From NCBI GenBank assembly GCA_038327655.1, contig JBBQLG010000029.1, positions 1 to 48,298 on the forward strand: a stretch of 48,298 bases of DNA. The letters run 5' to 3'. Shown in pieces: positions 7,410 to 17,105 of this stretch. Position 1 is the first letter of the stretch. Every line of letters begins with the position of its first letter. The notes under the pieces were generated by a model, which made no database searches, had not been told where the DNA came from, and was given only the letters and a program-made list of their open reading frames with translations. Made by a program: the position numbers and the translations under genes. Origin of the DNA: JBBQLG01 sp038327655. GTDB taxonomy: Bacteria; Bacteroidota; Bacteroidia; Cytophagales; Spirosomataceae.

Positions 7410-10400
7410 ATGCGAAAAATTCTACTACTCAATCTCTTATTACTGTGTTGGTGTCCGGCCATTGTCCGGGCGCAGGTACAGAAACTGAGCGGCAAGGTTA
7501 CTTCGACCGAAGACAAAAGCCCGGTACCCGGCGTGTCGGTCACGGTTAAAGGGACAACGACCGGAACGCTGACCGATGCCGACGGAACGTACACACTCAA
7601 CGTATCGCCCAAAGCAACCGTCGTTTTCTCGGCGGTAGGCATGGAAGCTATTGAAGAAGCCGTAAATGGACGGACTACGATTGACATTGCCATGAAAAAC
7701 GATGTCAAGCAACTGGGTGAGGTCATTGTAACGGCACTTGGTCTTAAGGAGGAGCGCGACAAATTTGCCTCTTCCATCTCCAGCGTAACGGGGAAGAACA
7801 TCGCCCAGTCCGGTGAAACCGGTTTGCTGAGCGGCCTGAGCGGCAAAGCATCCGGCGTGGTCATTACCAAGAGCGGTGGCGATCCCGGTGCCGGTTCGTA
7901 CATTCAGATTCGGGGGCAGAATACCATCAATGGCAATGCCCAGCCGCTGTTTATCGTCGACGGGATTCCGGTCAGTAACTCCAACGACAATGACGGTTCG
8001 GCCGGGGGAAACTCCATCGTGCAGCAGTCGCGCATTAACGACATCAACCCCGAAGACATCGAGAGCATGGAAGTGCTGAAAGGGGCGTCGGCTGCAGCTT
8101 TGTGGGGTACTCGTGCGGCCAATGGCGTGGTTATTATTACCACCAAAAAAGGAAAAGACTCCAAAGGAAAAGTCAACATTTCGTTTAAATCGACGCTTTC
8201 CTTTGATAGAGTCAATAAAATGCCTCCCCTGCAAACAACCTACGGCGAAGGCAGTGGTGGTGTGTTTAGACAAGGAAATAAATACAGTTACGGCGACCTG
8301 ATTGCCGACCGGACCGGCGGACCGGATACGTATATCACCAGCCCTACGGCGGCTGGTTATCAGGGCTTTGTTACTTTCCCCGATGGCACCTCGCGGTATG
8401 CCATCGCATCGGGAACGGCAGCCAACCCGCACGGGGGTAAAAACGCAAAGGACCTCTACAACCACGCAAACGACGTATTCCAGACCGGCCATTACACGGA
8501 TAATGCCCTGACGCTCAGTGGCGGAAATAATCGGTCTACGTTCTTACTCAGCTACTCGAATCTGACGCAGGACGGTATCGTTAAAGCCTTCAGCAATTAC
8601 CAGCGGAATACCGCCCGGGTGAATGTCGGCAGTCAGTTTACCGAGTGGTTTCGGGTCTCGGCCAACATCAGCTACAGCAAAGTGTTTTCATCGCGCATCC
8701 AGCAGGGCGATAATCTCGACGGTATCCTGCTCGGCGGCACACGGACGCCCCCGGATTTCGACAACCAGTACGCTACCGGAACGTACACCAATGCGTCCGG
8801 GCAGGTGTTCAACAATGCGCACGTTTCGTACCGGAATCCGCTGGGTATCGACCAGAATACGATTTACTCCAACCCGGTCTGGAACATCAACAACAACCGC
8901 AACACGACCGATGTGGACCGGATTACGGGCAATCTGGAGTTAAACGTTACGCCTACACCGTGGCTGAACATCACCGGCCGGACGGGGATCGATAATTTTA
9001 CCGATAATCGTCTGGAGCGGTTCGCCCGCAACTCGGCCAATTACCTGACCGGGTATCTGTCGAAAAACTGGATCACGGAGAAGCAGTTCAACACGGATGT
9101 GTTTGCCAATGCCAGCAAAACCTTTAACAACAATTTCAGCGGGTCGCTGATTCTGGGGGTCAACTACAACAGCCGCCGGAAGGCTATCCTGTCGGACGGG
9201 ATCACGAACCTGATTGTACCGACCGCGCCCGATATTCTGACCAACGCCCTGAACTCGAACCTGACGGCCACTAACTACAATTCGTTGATTCGGACGTATG
9301 CCTACTACGCCCAGGCCGAAGTGCAGGCCTATAACATGCTGTTCCTGACCTTGACGGGCCGGAACGAAAGCGCATCGACGTTTGGCTCGAAAACCAACAG
9401 TAGTTTCTTCTTCCCGTCGGCCGCGCTGGCCTGGCAGTTTACGAAGCTGAAAGGGTTGGAGGCCAGTCCGATACTTAGTTTTGGTAAACTCCGGCTTACC
9501 TATGGGCAGGTGGGTATTCAGCCGCAGCCATACCAGAACTTTACGACGTTTAACCCCGCATCGTTCGGCGATTCATATGCCAACGGCGTATCGTCGGCCA
9601 GTTCGTTATACGGCGGTGGCTATGTTCGGAGCACCACGGCGGGGAACGACTACCTGCGTCCCGAGCGGAAAACCGAAACTGAAGTGGGGGTTGACCTGCG
9701 TTTCATGAATAACCGGTTCTCGTTTTCGGGTACCGCTTACAACAACAACACCAAAGACGTAATCCTGTCGCTGAATGTGCCCTACGAAACGGGTTATGCT
9801 GTCCGGAACATCAACGCGGCCGAATTGTCGAACAAAGGGCTTGAATTCGATGCCGGGGCTGACCTGTTTCCCCAGAGTGCCTTCAAATGGAATCTGTCCG
9901 CCAACTTCTCGCTGAACCGTAATAAGGTTGTTTCGCTGGCGGGAGCTTCTGTTTACTCGCTGCCGAGTTCCTATGCCGGTCAGTCGCTGATTCCGGGCCA
10001 GCCGTTTGGGGTCTTTTACGGCACGGACTTCCTCAAAGATGAATCGGGCAAATACAAGCTCGACGCCAATGGCTTTCCGCAGGGCGGCACCAGCAACGAG
10101 ATTGTCGGCAATCCGAACCCAAAATGGCGTGGTGGTCTGGGAAGTACCTTTTCCTACAAAGGTTTATCGCTCTACCTGCTGTTCGACAAGGTATACGGCA
10201 ACGATTTTTATAACGGTACGCGGGGGGCACTTTACCTGATTGGTACGCATGGCGACGTGGGTAACACATCCGTGGCACCGGCCGGGGGCCTGAAAGATAT
10301 AAACGGCAACACGATTGCCGCCGGTACAAAATTCCAGGGTAACATTCAGGACTTTGGTGGGGGGCCGGTAGCCCTGAATCAGGCCTGGTATCAGGGACCC

Positions 10401-10691
10401 GGTACGTCGTTCAGTACGGCTTCTACCAAGCAGTTCGTCGAAGACGGCGGCTCCACCCGTCTGCGCGAAGTAACGCTGACCTACAGCCTGCGCAGTCCGG
10501 GGTTCCGCCGGTTCACTCACTTGTCCAACGTTGATTTTGCCCTCACCGGCCGTAACGTCGTTTTGTGGACTAAATACCGGGGGACCGACCCGGAGGTAAG
10601 CATCACGGGAGCCAGTTTAGCCCGTGGCCAAGACTGGTTTACCAATCCCAACACGAAATCACTCCTTTTTTCGATCAAAATCAATTATTAG
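7410..10691 (+). CDS. SusC/RagA family TonB-linked outer membrane transporter
   Basis: 1093 residues. A signal peptide (MRKILLLNLLLLCWCPAIVRAQ) is followed by a carboxypeptidase-regulatory-like beta-sandwich (about 25-100, GKVTSTEDKSPVPGVSV). A TonB-box-like stretch reads DVKQLGEVIVTALG. The plug domain is at about 115-245 (SGLSGKASGVVITK, IQIRGQNTINGNAQPLFIVDGIPV, EVLKGASAAALWGTRAANGVVIITTKKG). The remainder is a 22-strand barrel ending ...SLLFSIKINY. Such proteins import ligands captured by the SusD partner, here encoded 37 bases downstream. There is no STN domain, so no direct link to a FecR/sigma switch is indicated. The cargo could be a glycan or a peptide. Confidence 0.95.
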   Translation: MRKILLLNLLLLCWCPAIVRAQVQKLSGKVTSTEDKSPVPGVSVTVKGTTTGTLTDADGTYTLNVSPKATVVFSAVGMEAIEEAVNGRTTIDIAMKNDVKQLGEVIVTALGLKEERDKFASSISSVTGKNIAQSGETGLLSGLSGKASGVVITKSGGDPGAGSYIQIRGQNTINGNAQPLFIVDGIPVSNSNDNDGSAGGNSIVQQSRINDINPEDIESMEVLKGASAAALWGTRAANGVVIITTKKGKDSKGKVNISFKSTLSFDRVNKMPPLQTTYGEGSGGVFRQGNKYSYGDLIADRTGGPDTYITSPTAAGYQGFVTFPDGTSRYAIASGTAANPHGGKNAKDLYNHANDVFQTGHYTDNALTLSGGNNRSTFLLSYSNLTQDGIVKAFSNYQRNTARVNVGSQFTEWFRVSANISYSKVFSSRIQQGDNLDGILLGGTRTPPDFDNQYATGTYTNASGQVFNNAHVSYRNPLGIDQNTIYSNPVWNINNNRNTTDVDRITGNLELNVTPTPWLNITGRTGIDNFTDNRLERFARNSANYLTGYLSKNWITEKQFNTDVFANASKTFNNNFSGSLILGVNYNSRRKAILSDGITNLIVPTAPDILTNALNSNLTATNYNSLIRTYAYYAQAEVQAYNMLFLTLTGRNESASTFGSKTNSSFFFPSAALAWQFTKLKGLEASPILSFGKLRLTYGQVGIQPQPYQNFTTFNPASFGDSYANGVSSASSLYGGGYVRSTTAGNDYLRPERKTETEVGVDLRFMNNRFSFSGTAYNNNTKDVILSLNVPYETGYAVRNINAAELSNKGLEFDAGADLFPQSAFKWNLSANFSLNRNKVVSLAGASVYSLPSSYAGQSLIPGQPFGVFYGTDFLKDESGKYKLDANGFPQGGTSNEIVGNPNPKWRGGLGSTFSYKGLSLYLLFDKVYGNDFYNGTRGALYLIGTHGDVGNTSVAPAGGLKDINGNTIAAGTKFQGNIQDFGGGPVALNQAWYQGPGTSFSTASTKQFVEDGGSTRLREVTLTYSLRSPGFRRFTHLSNVDFALTGRNVVLWTKYRGTDPEVSITGASLARGQDWFTNPNTKSLLFSIKINY

Positions 10692-10728
10692 TAACCCGTT
10701 TGACGCGGTCTAAATCGACGATACGATC

Positions 10729-12159
10729 ATGAAAAAATCATTTTCCCATAAAGTTACGATTGCCCTGCTGAGCCTCACCCTGCTCAGTAGCTGCAGCGGG
10801 CTGTTTCACGAGCCAAGCATTGCCAGTAACCCCAACGCGGTGACGGATGTGGATGTGGCTACCCTGCTGTCGGGTACCCTCTTAGGCGTGGCGATGCTGC
10901 ATGAGGACACCGATGTGCGCATTTCCGCCATCTGGGCGGGCGAACTCAACGGATTGTCCCGGCAGCACCAGACCTACGCCAGCTACATTGTGTCGGCTAA
11001 CGCCTTCGCCTGGAGTCCGCTGTATCCGGTAGCGAGTCAGGCCCGGCTTATTCAAACCAAAGCCGACGTGGCTGGCGACAAATGGACCAAAGGCGTGGGG
11101 CAGGTGATGGAAGCATTAGCCATTGCGAAAGCGACCGACCTCTACGGCGATGTACCCTACAGTCAGGCGTTCGACGATGTGAAATACCCGACGCCTACGT
11201 TCGATAAACAGGTGGATGTGTATGCGGCTCTGCAAACGGTATTGGACAATGCTATTCAGAACCTGTCGGCGCCCGCCGGTCTGGCTTTTGGGGCGCAGGA
11301 TTTTTTGTACAAGGGCAGCGTAGCGAAGTGGAAAGCAGCCGCCTACACGCTGAAAGCCCGCCTGTATTTACACACCGGCGATTACGCCAAAGCCGTAACC
11401 AATGCTACCACCGGAATCGGCAGTACGGCGGGTGATGCCCTGACGCCACACGGTACGAGTCAGGCCGTTGACGACAACCAGAACTATGACTTTTTCCGGA
11501 TCACGCGGGCGGGTGATACGGGTTTCGATGGGGCCTACCTGCCCATGCTCATGCAATCCCGGATTAAATCGGCGAATACAAAAACCGACGAAACTGCGCT
11601 CTACAACCACTATTTTAAAGTAGGCATTTCGACTACGGGTGCGCTGGACCCGAACACGGATGATGGCGCGTTTGCCGAAGATGCCCCGCACCCGATCATT
11701 ACCTACTACGAAAATCAGTTGATTCTGGCCGAAGCGCAGGCCCGGACGGGCGATACGGGCAGTGCGTTGACGGCGCTGAATAACGTGCGGAAAGGCTTGG
11801 CCAGTGGCTATTTCAATGGCAAAACCCTGCCCGCCACCGGCCTGAAATACGATGCCTACGTGATCGGCGATTTCGCCCCAACCGGCCTGGCCAACCCGAC
11901 CAAAGCGGCTTCGGTACAGACGGCCCTGCTGTACGAAATCATCACCCAGCGGTATATCTACTTCCTGATGCAGTACGAAGCGTTCAATGATGTGCGCCGA
12001 CTGGAAAAAGCGACGCCGGTGGTGCAGTTGCCGATTCCGCTCTACGCGGGTACGAAAAAACCGGAACGGTTTATTTACCCGCAGAACGAGATCAATACCA
12101 ATCCAAACGTGCCAAGCCCACTGCCCGACCAGTTCCAGAAACTGCCTATTTATAAATAG
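10729..12159 (+). CDS. SusD/RagB family outer membrane lipoprotein
   Basis: 476 residues. The signal peptide ends in the lipobox LLSSC (cysteine about residue 22), so the protein is lipid-anchored at the cell surface. Family features are the tetratrico-like helices, AIAKATDLYGDVPYSQAF in the middle and LILAEAQARTGDTGSALTALNNVR near the C-terminus. The pattern fits the SusD-like_2 branch. It acts as the lid and ligand-binding partner of the SusC-type transporter encoded just upstream. The gene pair ends at a strong hairpin (12210-12261). Confidence 0.92.
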   Translation: MKKSFSHKVTIALLSLTLLSSCSGLFHEPSIASNPNAVTDVDVATLLSGTLLGVAMLHEDTDVRISAIWAGELNGLSRQHQTYASYIVSANAFAWSPLYPVASQARLIQTKADVAGDKWTKGVGQVMEALAIAKATDLYGDVPYSQAFDDVKYPTPTFDKQVDVYAALQTVLDNAIQNLSAPAGLAFGAQDFLYKGSVAKWKAAAYTLKARLYLHTGDYAKAVTNATTGIGSTAGDALTPHGTSQAVDDNQNYDFFRITRAGDTGFDGAYLPMLMQSRIKSANTKTDETALYNHYFKVGISTTGALDPNTDDGAFAEDAPHPIITYYENQLILAEAQARTGDTGSALTALNNVRKGLASGYFNGKTLPATGLKYDAYVIGDFAPTGLANPTKAASVQTALLYEIITQRYIYFLMQYEAFNDVRRLEKATPVVQLPIPLYAGTKKPERFIYPQNEINTNPNVPSPLPDQFQKLPIYK

Positions 12160-12209
12160 GCGAACGGATACCTGATTTTACTGCGTCTGCGTATAGCCAT
12201 GTAGTTTTT

Positions 12210-12265
12210 GGTTCGCCGTTGTTCCCCGTGCGGTCGCCCGCTCAGGGAACAACGGCGAACCTGTT
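12210..12265 (+). terminator. Long perfect hairpin after susD, probable terminator
   Basis: A perfect 17-base inverted repeat: GGTTCGCCGTTGTTCCC (12210-12226) and its complement (12245-12261), followed by TGTTTT. The 18-base loop holds a nested GCGG/CCGC stem. The short T-run is imperfect, but the arm length makes this a likely transcription end for the SusCD operon. Confidence 0.65.
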
Positions 12266-12306
12266 TTAGCCGGTTACGAACGCTTTTATAATCCCCCTCA
12301 ACCTGT

Positions 12307-15300
12307 ATGAACGTACGTCACGCCGGAAATCCCGCAGGACTCAAGCTGGTGGCAATTGTTTTTTTCCTCCTTTTCATTGACCAGAGTGCGTTCGCTGTTC
12401 CCCCCACCGACTCCATCCGGGTGACCGTAACGGAAGGCACTAACCTGGCCGCGGCCCTTTCGCCCGACAAAAAAACCATTGTTTTCGATTTACAGGGTAC
12501 CCTCTGGACGCTCCCCGCCACCGGTGGCAACGCCCGGCCCGTAACCGACGCCTTGGGCGACAGTCGGCAACCCACTTGGTCGCCGGATGGAAACACGATT
12601 GCCTACCACGCCTTCTACGACGGGGATTACCACATCTATACGGTCCGAAAAGACGGGTCGCACCGGCAACAACTCACCACCGGATTGTCCGATAACCGCG
12701 AACCGCACTGGTCGCCCGATGGGAAGTCGCTTATTTTTGCGTCGGACCGGGGTAATAACTACGACATCTGGCAACTGACCCTCGACGGCGGCAAGCTAAC
12801 CCAACTCACAACCGATCCGGCTAACCAGTACAACCCCGCCTTTAGTGCCGATGGACAGCAGATCGTCTACGTGTCCGAACGGGCCGACGCGCCGGGGCTG
12901 TACATACGGGACGCATCGGGGGAGGAGAAGCAGGTTGTTTCGACAACCGGCAAGTTAGCGGCCCCCATGTGGTCGCCGGATGGGCGTCAGATTCTGTACA
13001 ACGTATTCACCCGAACGCGCTCCGGCTTAGATGCGGTGACGCTGGCAACGGGTCAAACCCGGCCGGTTACGAATGCGACCGACGATGTTTTTCCGTTTCG
13101 GGTAAGCTGGTTTTCGGGTGATGTGTATTTGCTGGCAGTGAACGGCAAACTGCGCAAAGCGACCCTTAGGCAACCCGCCGGAACGGATATTCCCTTCCGG
13201 GCGACGGTGGCCCTGGCGAAGCGAACCTACACCCGAAAAACCTACGATTTCAACAGCGCAACCCTTCAGCCGGTACTGGGTATCAAAGGGCCTTGCGTCT
13301 CCCCCGACGGGAAACAAATAGCGTTTGCCGCCCTCGGCGATCTGTGGCTGCTGACCATCGGCAACCCAAAGCCCGCCCAACTCACCAACGATGCCTTCGC
13401 CGAAACCGACCCTGCGTTCTCGCCCGATGGTACTAAACTGGCATTTATGTCGGATCGAAACGGCAACATGGACGTTTGGGTGCGGACGCTGGCTACCGGC
13501 GACGAACAGTGCTTAGTCGATGTGCCGGATGAACTCCATTTCCTGAGCTGGTCGCCGGACGGGTCGAAGCTGGCGTTTTATCAGGCCGACCCGCGCAACG
13601 CCTGGGGCCGCAGTACGCTGTTCATCGCCGACGCGAAAACGGGTCAGTTTGAGAAACGCCACGAATCGCTGTTTGTGCCGAGTCAGCCGAGTTGGTCGCC
13701 CGACGGGAAAATGCTGGCCCTGTCGGCGTTGCAGGTCTATTCGTCGCGGTATCGGGAGGGCATCAGCGAGATTCTGCTGGTATCGCTCGACGGCAAACCC
13801 GACCGCGCCGTTTCGCCCGAACAAGGCCGGTCGCTGGGAAGCCGCAGCAAAAATGGCCCCGTCTGGTCGCCCGACGGCGCGATGATGGCCTACATTCAGG
13901 ACGGGCTGTTGTGGGTCGTCACGACCGACGGCAGCGGCAACCTGACCGGACAACCCCGCGTCCTGACGACCGAACTCGCCGAAGCTCCTACCTGGACCGC
14001 CGACGCCAAACGCCTTGTTTTCCTCGCCACCGACCGACTGAAACAGGTTGTCGTGGCCGATGGCCGGACCGAAGCGATCCCGTTGGACCTGACCTATCGA
14101 CTCCCGCAGTCCACCGCGCAAACGGTCATTCATGCCGGGCGGCTGTTCGACGGGCGGTCGGCGACGTACCAAACCAACGTCGATATTCTGATAACCGGCA
14201 ACCGGATTCGGGCCATCGAACCGCACAAAGCCGGCCGGTCGGGGCAACTCATCGACGCATCGGACAAAACCGTGATGCCGGGTCTGTTCGAGTGCCACAC
14301 CCACCAACACGCTATGTCGGGCGAGCAGTTGGGGCGACTGTGGCTGTCGTTCGGCATCACGTCGTTGCGCGAGCCGGGTGCCGACCCGTACGATGCACTG
14401 GAACGCAAAGAAGCCTGGTCGACCAACCGCCGACCGGGTCCGCGCCAGTTTTTCACGGGTGGTCTCACCGATGGCCGACGCATTTACTACGGTGCCGCCG
14501 TGAGCGTACTCACGCCCGAACACCTCGACCGTGAACTGAACCGCGCCGTCCGGCTGAACTACGACATGATAAAAACCTACGTGCGCTTGCCCGACGCCAT
14601 GCAGCAGCGCATCACGACCTTTGCCCATGCGCACGGAATGCCGGTATCGTCGCACGAGATTTACCCGGCCATGAGTTATCAGGTCGATGCCGTGGAGCAC
14701 ATTGGCGGTACCAGCCGACGGGGGTATTCGCCCAAGATTTCGGCGGTAAACCGGACGTACGGGGATGTGATTCAGCTATTGGCCGCGTCGCAGATGAACA
14801 TCACGCCAACGGCTTCGTTGCAGGGCGGCTTCAACACGATGGTTGCCAAAGACAGCAACCTGCTGAAGAACCGGCAGTACCGCACGTTTTTCTCCGAGGC
14901 CTACACCATTCGGCTACTGACCGAATCGGCGCAGTTGCCCAAGCTGTATCCCGGGTACCTGGATAATTTCGGCAGTCTCCAGAAAACGCTGAAAGCATTG
15001 GTCGTGGCCGGGGCGCACGTAACGACCGGCACCGACAGCCCGTTTGTGCCGTACGGCCTGAGCCTGCACACCGAACTGCAATCGTTTGTGGGGGGAGGAT
15101 TATCGCCGTACGAGGCCCTGCGGTCGGCCACCCTCTGGGCAGCCGAAGCCGTAGGCGTCGCAAACGATTTAGGCTCCATCGAACCGGGTAAGCTGGCCGA
15201 TCTGGTTGTCGTAACCGGTGACCCGCTCACCCGGATTGAGGATGCCCGTAAGGTAGAAGTCGTCGTAAAAAATGGTACGGTCTATACCATCGACCAGTTA

Positions 15301-15327
15301 CTGACCCGGCCGGTTGCCGGTCGGTAA
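12307..15327 (+). CDS. Secreted TolB-like beta-propeller fused to amidohydrolase
   Basis: 1006 residues. After a signal peptide (to about residue 30) come about nine PD40-type repeats with the signature (W/F)SPDG, forming one or two beta-propellers over residues 45-600. From about 610 an amidohydrolase (imidazolonepropionase/prolidase-like) domain follows. Its metal-binding pair H664-x-H666 lies in MPGLFECHTH, further histidines occur in SSHEIYPAM and VEHIGGT, and the late aspartate is in TGTDSPF. The C-terminal strand GKLADLVVVTGDPL is typical. It probably hydrolyses an amide or peptide-like compound in the periplasm. It is separated from susD by a terminator but lies on the same strand, so it may process imported material. 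Confidence 0.88.
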   Translation: MNVRHAGNPAGLKLVAIVFFLLFIDQSAFAVPPTDSIRVTVTEGTNLAAALSPDKKTIVFDLQGTLWTLPATGGNARPVTDALGDSRQPTWSPDGNTIAYHAFYDGDYHIYTVRKDGSHRQQLTTGLSDNREPHWSPDGKSLIFASDRGNNYDIWQLTLDGGKLTQLTTDPANQYNPAFSADGQQIVYVSERADAPGLYIRDASGEEKQVVSTTGKLAAPMWSPDGRQILYNVFTRTRSGLDAVTLATGQTRPVTNATDDVFPFRVSWFSGDVYLLAVNGKLRKATLRQPAGTDIPFRATVALAKRTYTRKTYDFNSATLQPVLGIKGPCVSPDGKQIAFAALGDLWLLTIGNPKPAQLTNDAFAETDPAFSPDGTKLAFMSDRNGNMDVWVRTLATGDEQCLVDVPDELHFLSWSPDGSKLAFYQADPRNAWGRSTLFIADAKTGQFEKRHESLFVPSQPSWSPDGKMLALSALQVYSSRYREGISEILLVSLDGKPDRAVSPEQGRSLGSRSKNGPVWSPDGAMMAYIQDGLLWVVTTDGSGNLTGQPRVLTTELAEAPTWTADAKRLVFLATDRLKQVVVADGRTEAIPLDLTYRLPQSTAQTVIHAGRLFDGRSATYQTNVDILITGNRIRAIEPHKAGRSGQLIDASDKTVMPGLFECHTHQHAMSGEQLGRLWLSFGITSLREPGADPYDALERKEAWSTNRRPGPRQFFTGGLTDGRRIYYGAAVSVLTPEHLDRELNRAVRLNYDMIKTYVRLPDAMQQRITTFAHAHGMPVSSHEIYPAMSYQVDAVEHIGGTSRRGYSPKISAVNRTYGDVIQLLAASQMNITPTASLQGGFNTMVAKDSNLLKNRQYRTFFSEAYTIRLLTESAQLPKLYPGYLDNFGSLQKTLKALVVAGAHVTTGTDSPFVPYGLSLHTELQSFVGGGLSPYEALRSATLWAAEAVGVANDLGSIEPGKLADLVVVTGDPLTRIEDARKVEVVVKNGTVYTIDQLLTRPVAGR

Positions 15328-15334
15328 CGTCGAT

Positions 15335-16528
15335 TTAAGAACCTGCCAGTTCTTTGTGACCGTCGCGGATGTGTTTGATCGCCTGCCGACCGGTATTCCA
15401 CCGGCGAACGACGTTTACTTCCCGCACGTCGGCCGGGTCTTTGGGCTGGTTCGCCCGCACAAAATATTCGGTCATGGCGCCAGTCATTTGACTGACAATT
15501 TCGTCGATGGAACCGTCGATGAGTAAAGCCGGGTCCGTTTTAGCGATGTGAATCAGCGCACGGCCCATCGAGGCAGTATAAAACGCGCAGTCGATGTCCT
15601 GGTGCCGAACGGGTACGCCGTCGTGCAGCCGCTGCAAATTTACGCCACCATCTTCCAGCCGGGCTGCGGTGGGCAATTGCTCGGCGGGCTGCGGAAAAGC
15701 GGCATCGAGGGCACGGCGAAACGTATGCCACCAGGGTGGCTGCTGTCCCGACGGATTCAGGGTATCGCAGAAAATAACCCGCTGGGGGGCGTCGGCGTGT
15801 TCGGGATTCATCAGCAGCAGGGCCGCACCCAGATGACGGTCGTCGTGGGCGTGGCGTCGCTGAATCACAAAACAATGCAGCCGGGTATCGTTCTCCTGCT
15901 GAAACTGCTCGGTCATCTGCCGCACAAGCTTCAGTGAGTCGAGCATATAGCCTTTGGTGATGACGTGAACGGGTAACGTAGTGGTTTCTTCCGCTTCCCG
16001 GCGCAGTTGCCGGGCCAGAATAGTCAGGGCAGTGGTGTCGGAACGGCGGGTGCCAAAATAAAGGCCAATGTCTTCCCGAACCTGATCGGCGGGCATATCG
16101 GCCAGCATAACGCTATCGCCGTGATCGCCCTGCCGACTGGCCGAACTGTAACGGAACGGTACTTCGAGGTGCTCGCGGTGGGCGGCTAAATTGTAAATGC
16201 GCTGCTCAAATTTGGCCAGGAGGGGCTGGTAGGCGTCCTGCTGAAAATAAACCTGATCGCTGGAGCGGAGCAGGTGACTGGCAATGGTGTCGTTGTCGAG
16301 GAGTCGTTCAAGGGCATCCTCCCGATGCTTGAAGAAACTGCGTAAGGCTCCCTGTTCAATAAAGGCTTCGGTGTCGGTCTCACTGTCGGGGCACTGGCTC
16401 GGATCGGTGGTCTTACCCCGTTCGATCCAGTCGCGGAGGTATTGGCGGACGGCATCATCGAAGGCCTGATTTGCCTGAATGGCTTGCTCTTTTCGGTAGT
16501 CAGTTGAGCAGATAGTCTGACTATCCAT
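15335..16528 (-). CDS. Uncharacterised protein with Ulp1/YopJ-like His-Asp-Cys arrangement (candidate CE-clan cysteine peptidase or acetyltransferase)
   Basis: 397 residues from ATG 16526-16528, which follows an AGGAAG ribosome-binding site; ATG 16570 is the alternative. There is no signal peptide. The first 190 residues are helical and charged. In the C-terminal half a hydrophobic strand with histidine (H232 in RHLGAALLLMNP) is followed 23 residues later by an aspartate in VIFCDTLNPSG (D255). Then comes DIDCAFYTASMGRAL with C314, 59 residues on. CE-clan enzymes (Ulp1 C48, YopJ C55) have the same order, with a His strand, a 'YYDSL'-type strand and a Cys at the start of a helix. A glutamine lies 4 residues before the Cys rather than the usual 6. 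The assignment is inference from motif order only. The gene stands alone behind a 577-base non-coding stretch. Confidence 0.5.
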   Translation of the reverse strand: MDSQTICSTDYRKEQAIQANQAFDDAVRQYLRDWIERGKTTDPSQCPDSETDTEAFIEQGALRSFFKHREDALERLLDNDTIASHLLRSSDQVYFQQDAYQPLLAKFEQRIYNLAAHREHLEVPFRYSSASRQGDHGDSVMLADMPADQVREDIGLYFGTRRSDTTALTILARQLRREAEETTTLPVHVITKGYMLDSLKLVRQMTEQFQQENDTRLHCFVIQRRHAHDDRHLGAALLLMNPEHADAPQRVIFCDTLNPSGQQPPWWHTFRRALDAAFPQPAEQLPTAARLEDGGVNLQRLHDGVPVRHQDIDCAFYTASMGRALIHIAKTDPALLIDGSIDEIVSQMTGAMTEYFVRANQPKDPADVREVNVVRRWNTGRQAIKHIRDGHKELAGS

Positions 16529-17105
16529 CGGGTCTTCCTGATCGGAGAGGACCCGAGCGTGTATGTTCATAGAGCGAAACGGGGTTAAAGTGTGTTGATA
16601 AACGGTTACGGTTTTAATTACTTTTTTGTCTGCTCATGACAAAATCTGTCCGCTGGCTCACGTGCGTGGAACCGGTTTTAGCCAACCATTCTGACCCGGA
16701 CGGCTGTGGACAGGGCCATTTTCGGTGAATGAAGGGGGTAAACGAAACGAGGTGATTTTGAAATTTCCGGAGTGTTTCTCCTGAGACTGATCTTCTGGCA
16801 GAAAGAGCAGCGGAGCACGGGACAGCCGACAACAGACCCGCGTATGATAACACCGAAAACGGCCAAAAAAGCCATTAAATCTAAGGCTTTAAATCGGGAA
16901 ATTTTAGGATTTAAAGAAGCTTAACAATAAGAAAAAATTAGACTGTAATACAGTCGAAAATCAGGGCTGGTAGTCAGCAGATTACCCGATTGCGTGTGCC
17001 CGTTCAGAGCCGTGTTGGCATCTCCGCTCAAATGAAACAACCTGGTCCGGCAACGAAACCCTGCCGGGCCGGTTTGGGTTAATCCTTCAACAAACGTTTA
17101 CGCAC
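16529..17105. other. Non-coding region between divergent genes
   Basis: No reading frame here looks like a protein. The left part is the leader of the Ulp1-like gene. The stretch 16865-16955 is AT-rich and full of small inverted repeats: CTTTAAATC/GATTTAAAG at 16887-16895 and 16908-16916, AAAGCC/GGCTTT at 16868-16890, and the palindrome at 16941-16955. A nine-base hairpin with one mismatch lies at 17044-17070, just before the molybdoenzyme gene. No standard promoter was found on either strand. Confidence 0.5.
16941..16955. promoter_or_regulatory. Palindrome, candidate operator
   Basis: GACTGTA-A-TACAGTC is a perfect 7-base dyad around one central base. It lies between two divergent genes, 150 bases before the molybdoenzyme start. 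Its core resembles the ACAGTACTGT palindrome at 7168-7177. Confidence 0.4.

Noticed and set aside
13513..14700. A 395-codon open frame antisense to the amidohydrolase gene
   Set aside because: It lies wholly within a well-supported gene, has no recognisable domain, and long antisense frames are expected in GC-rich coding DNA.
16614..16875. Two overlapping short open frames between the Ulp1-like and molybdoenzyme genes
   Set aside because: Neither has a protein-like composition or start signal; the AT-rich, palindromic surroundings indicate non-coding DNA.
16865..16890. Terminator-like hairpin AAAGCC/GGCTTT followed by Ts on the minus strand
   Set aside because: Only six base pairs, and no minus-strand gene lies upstream that could use it.
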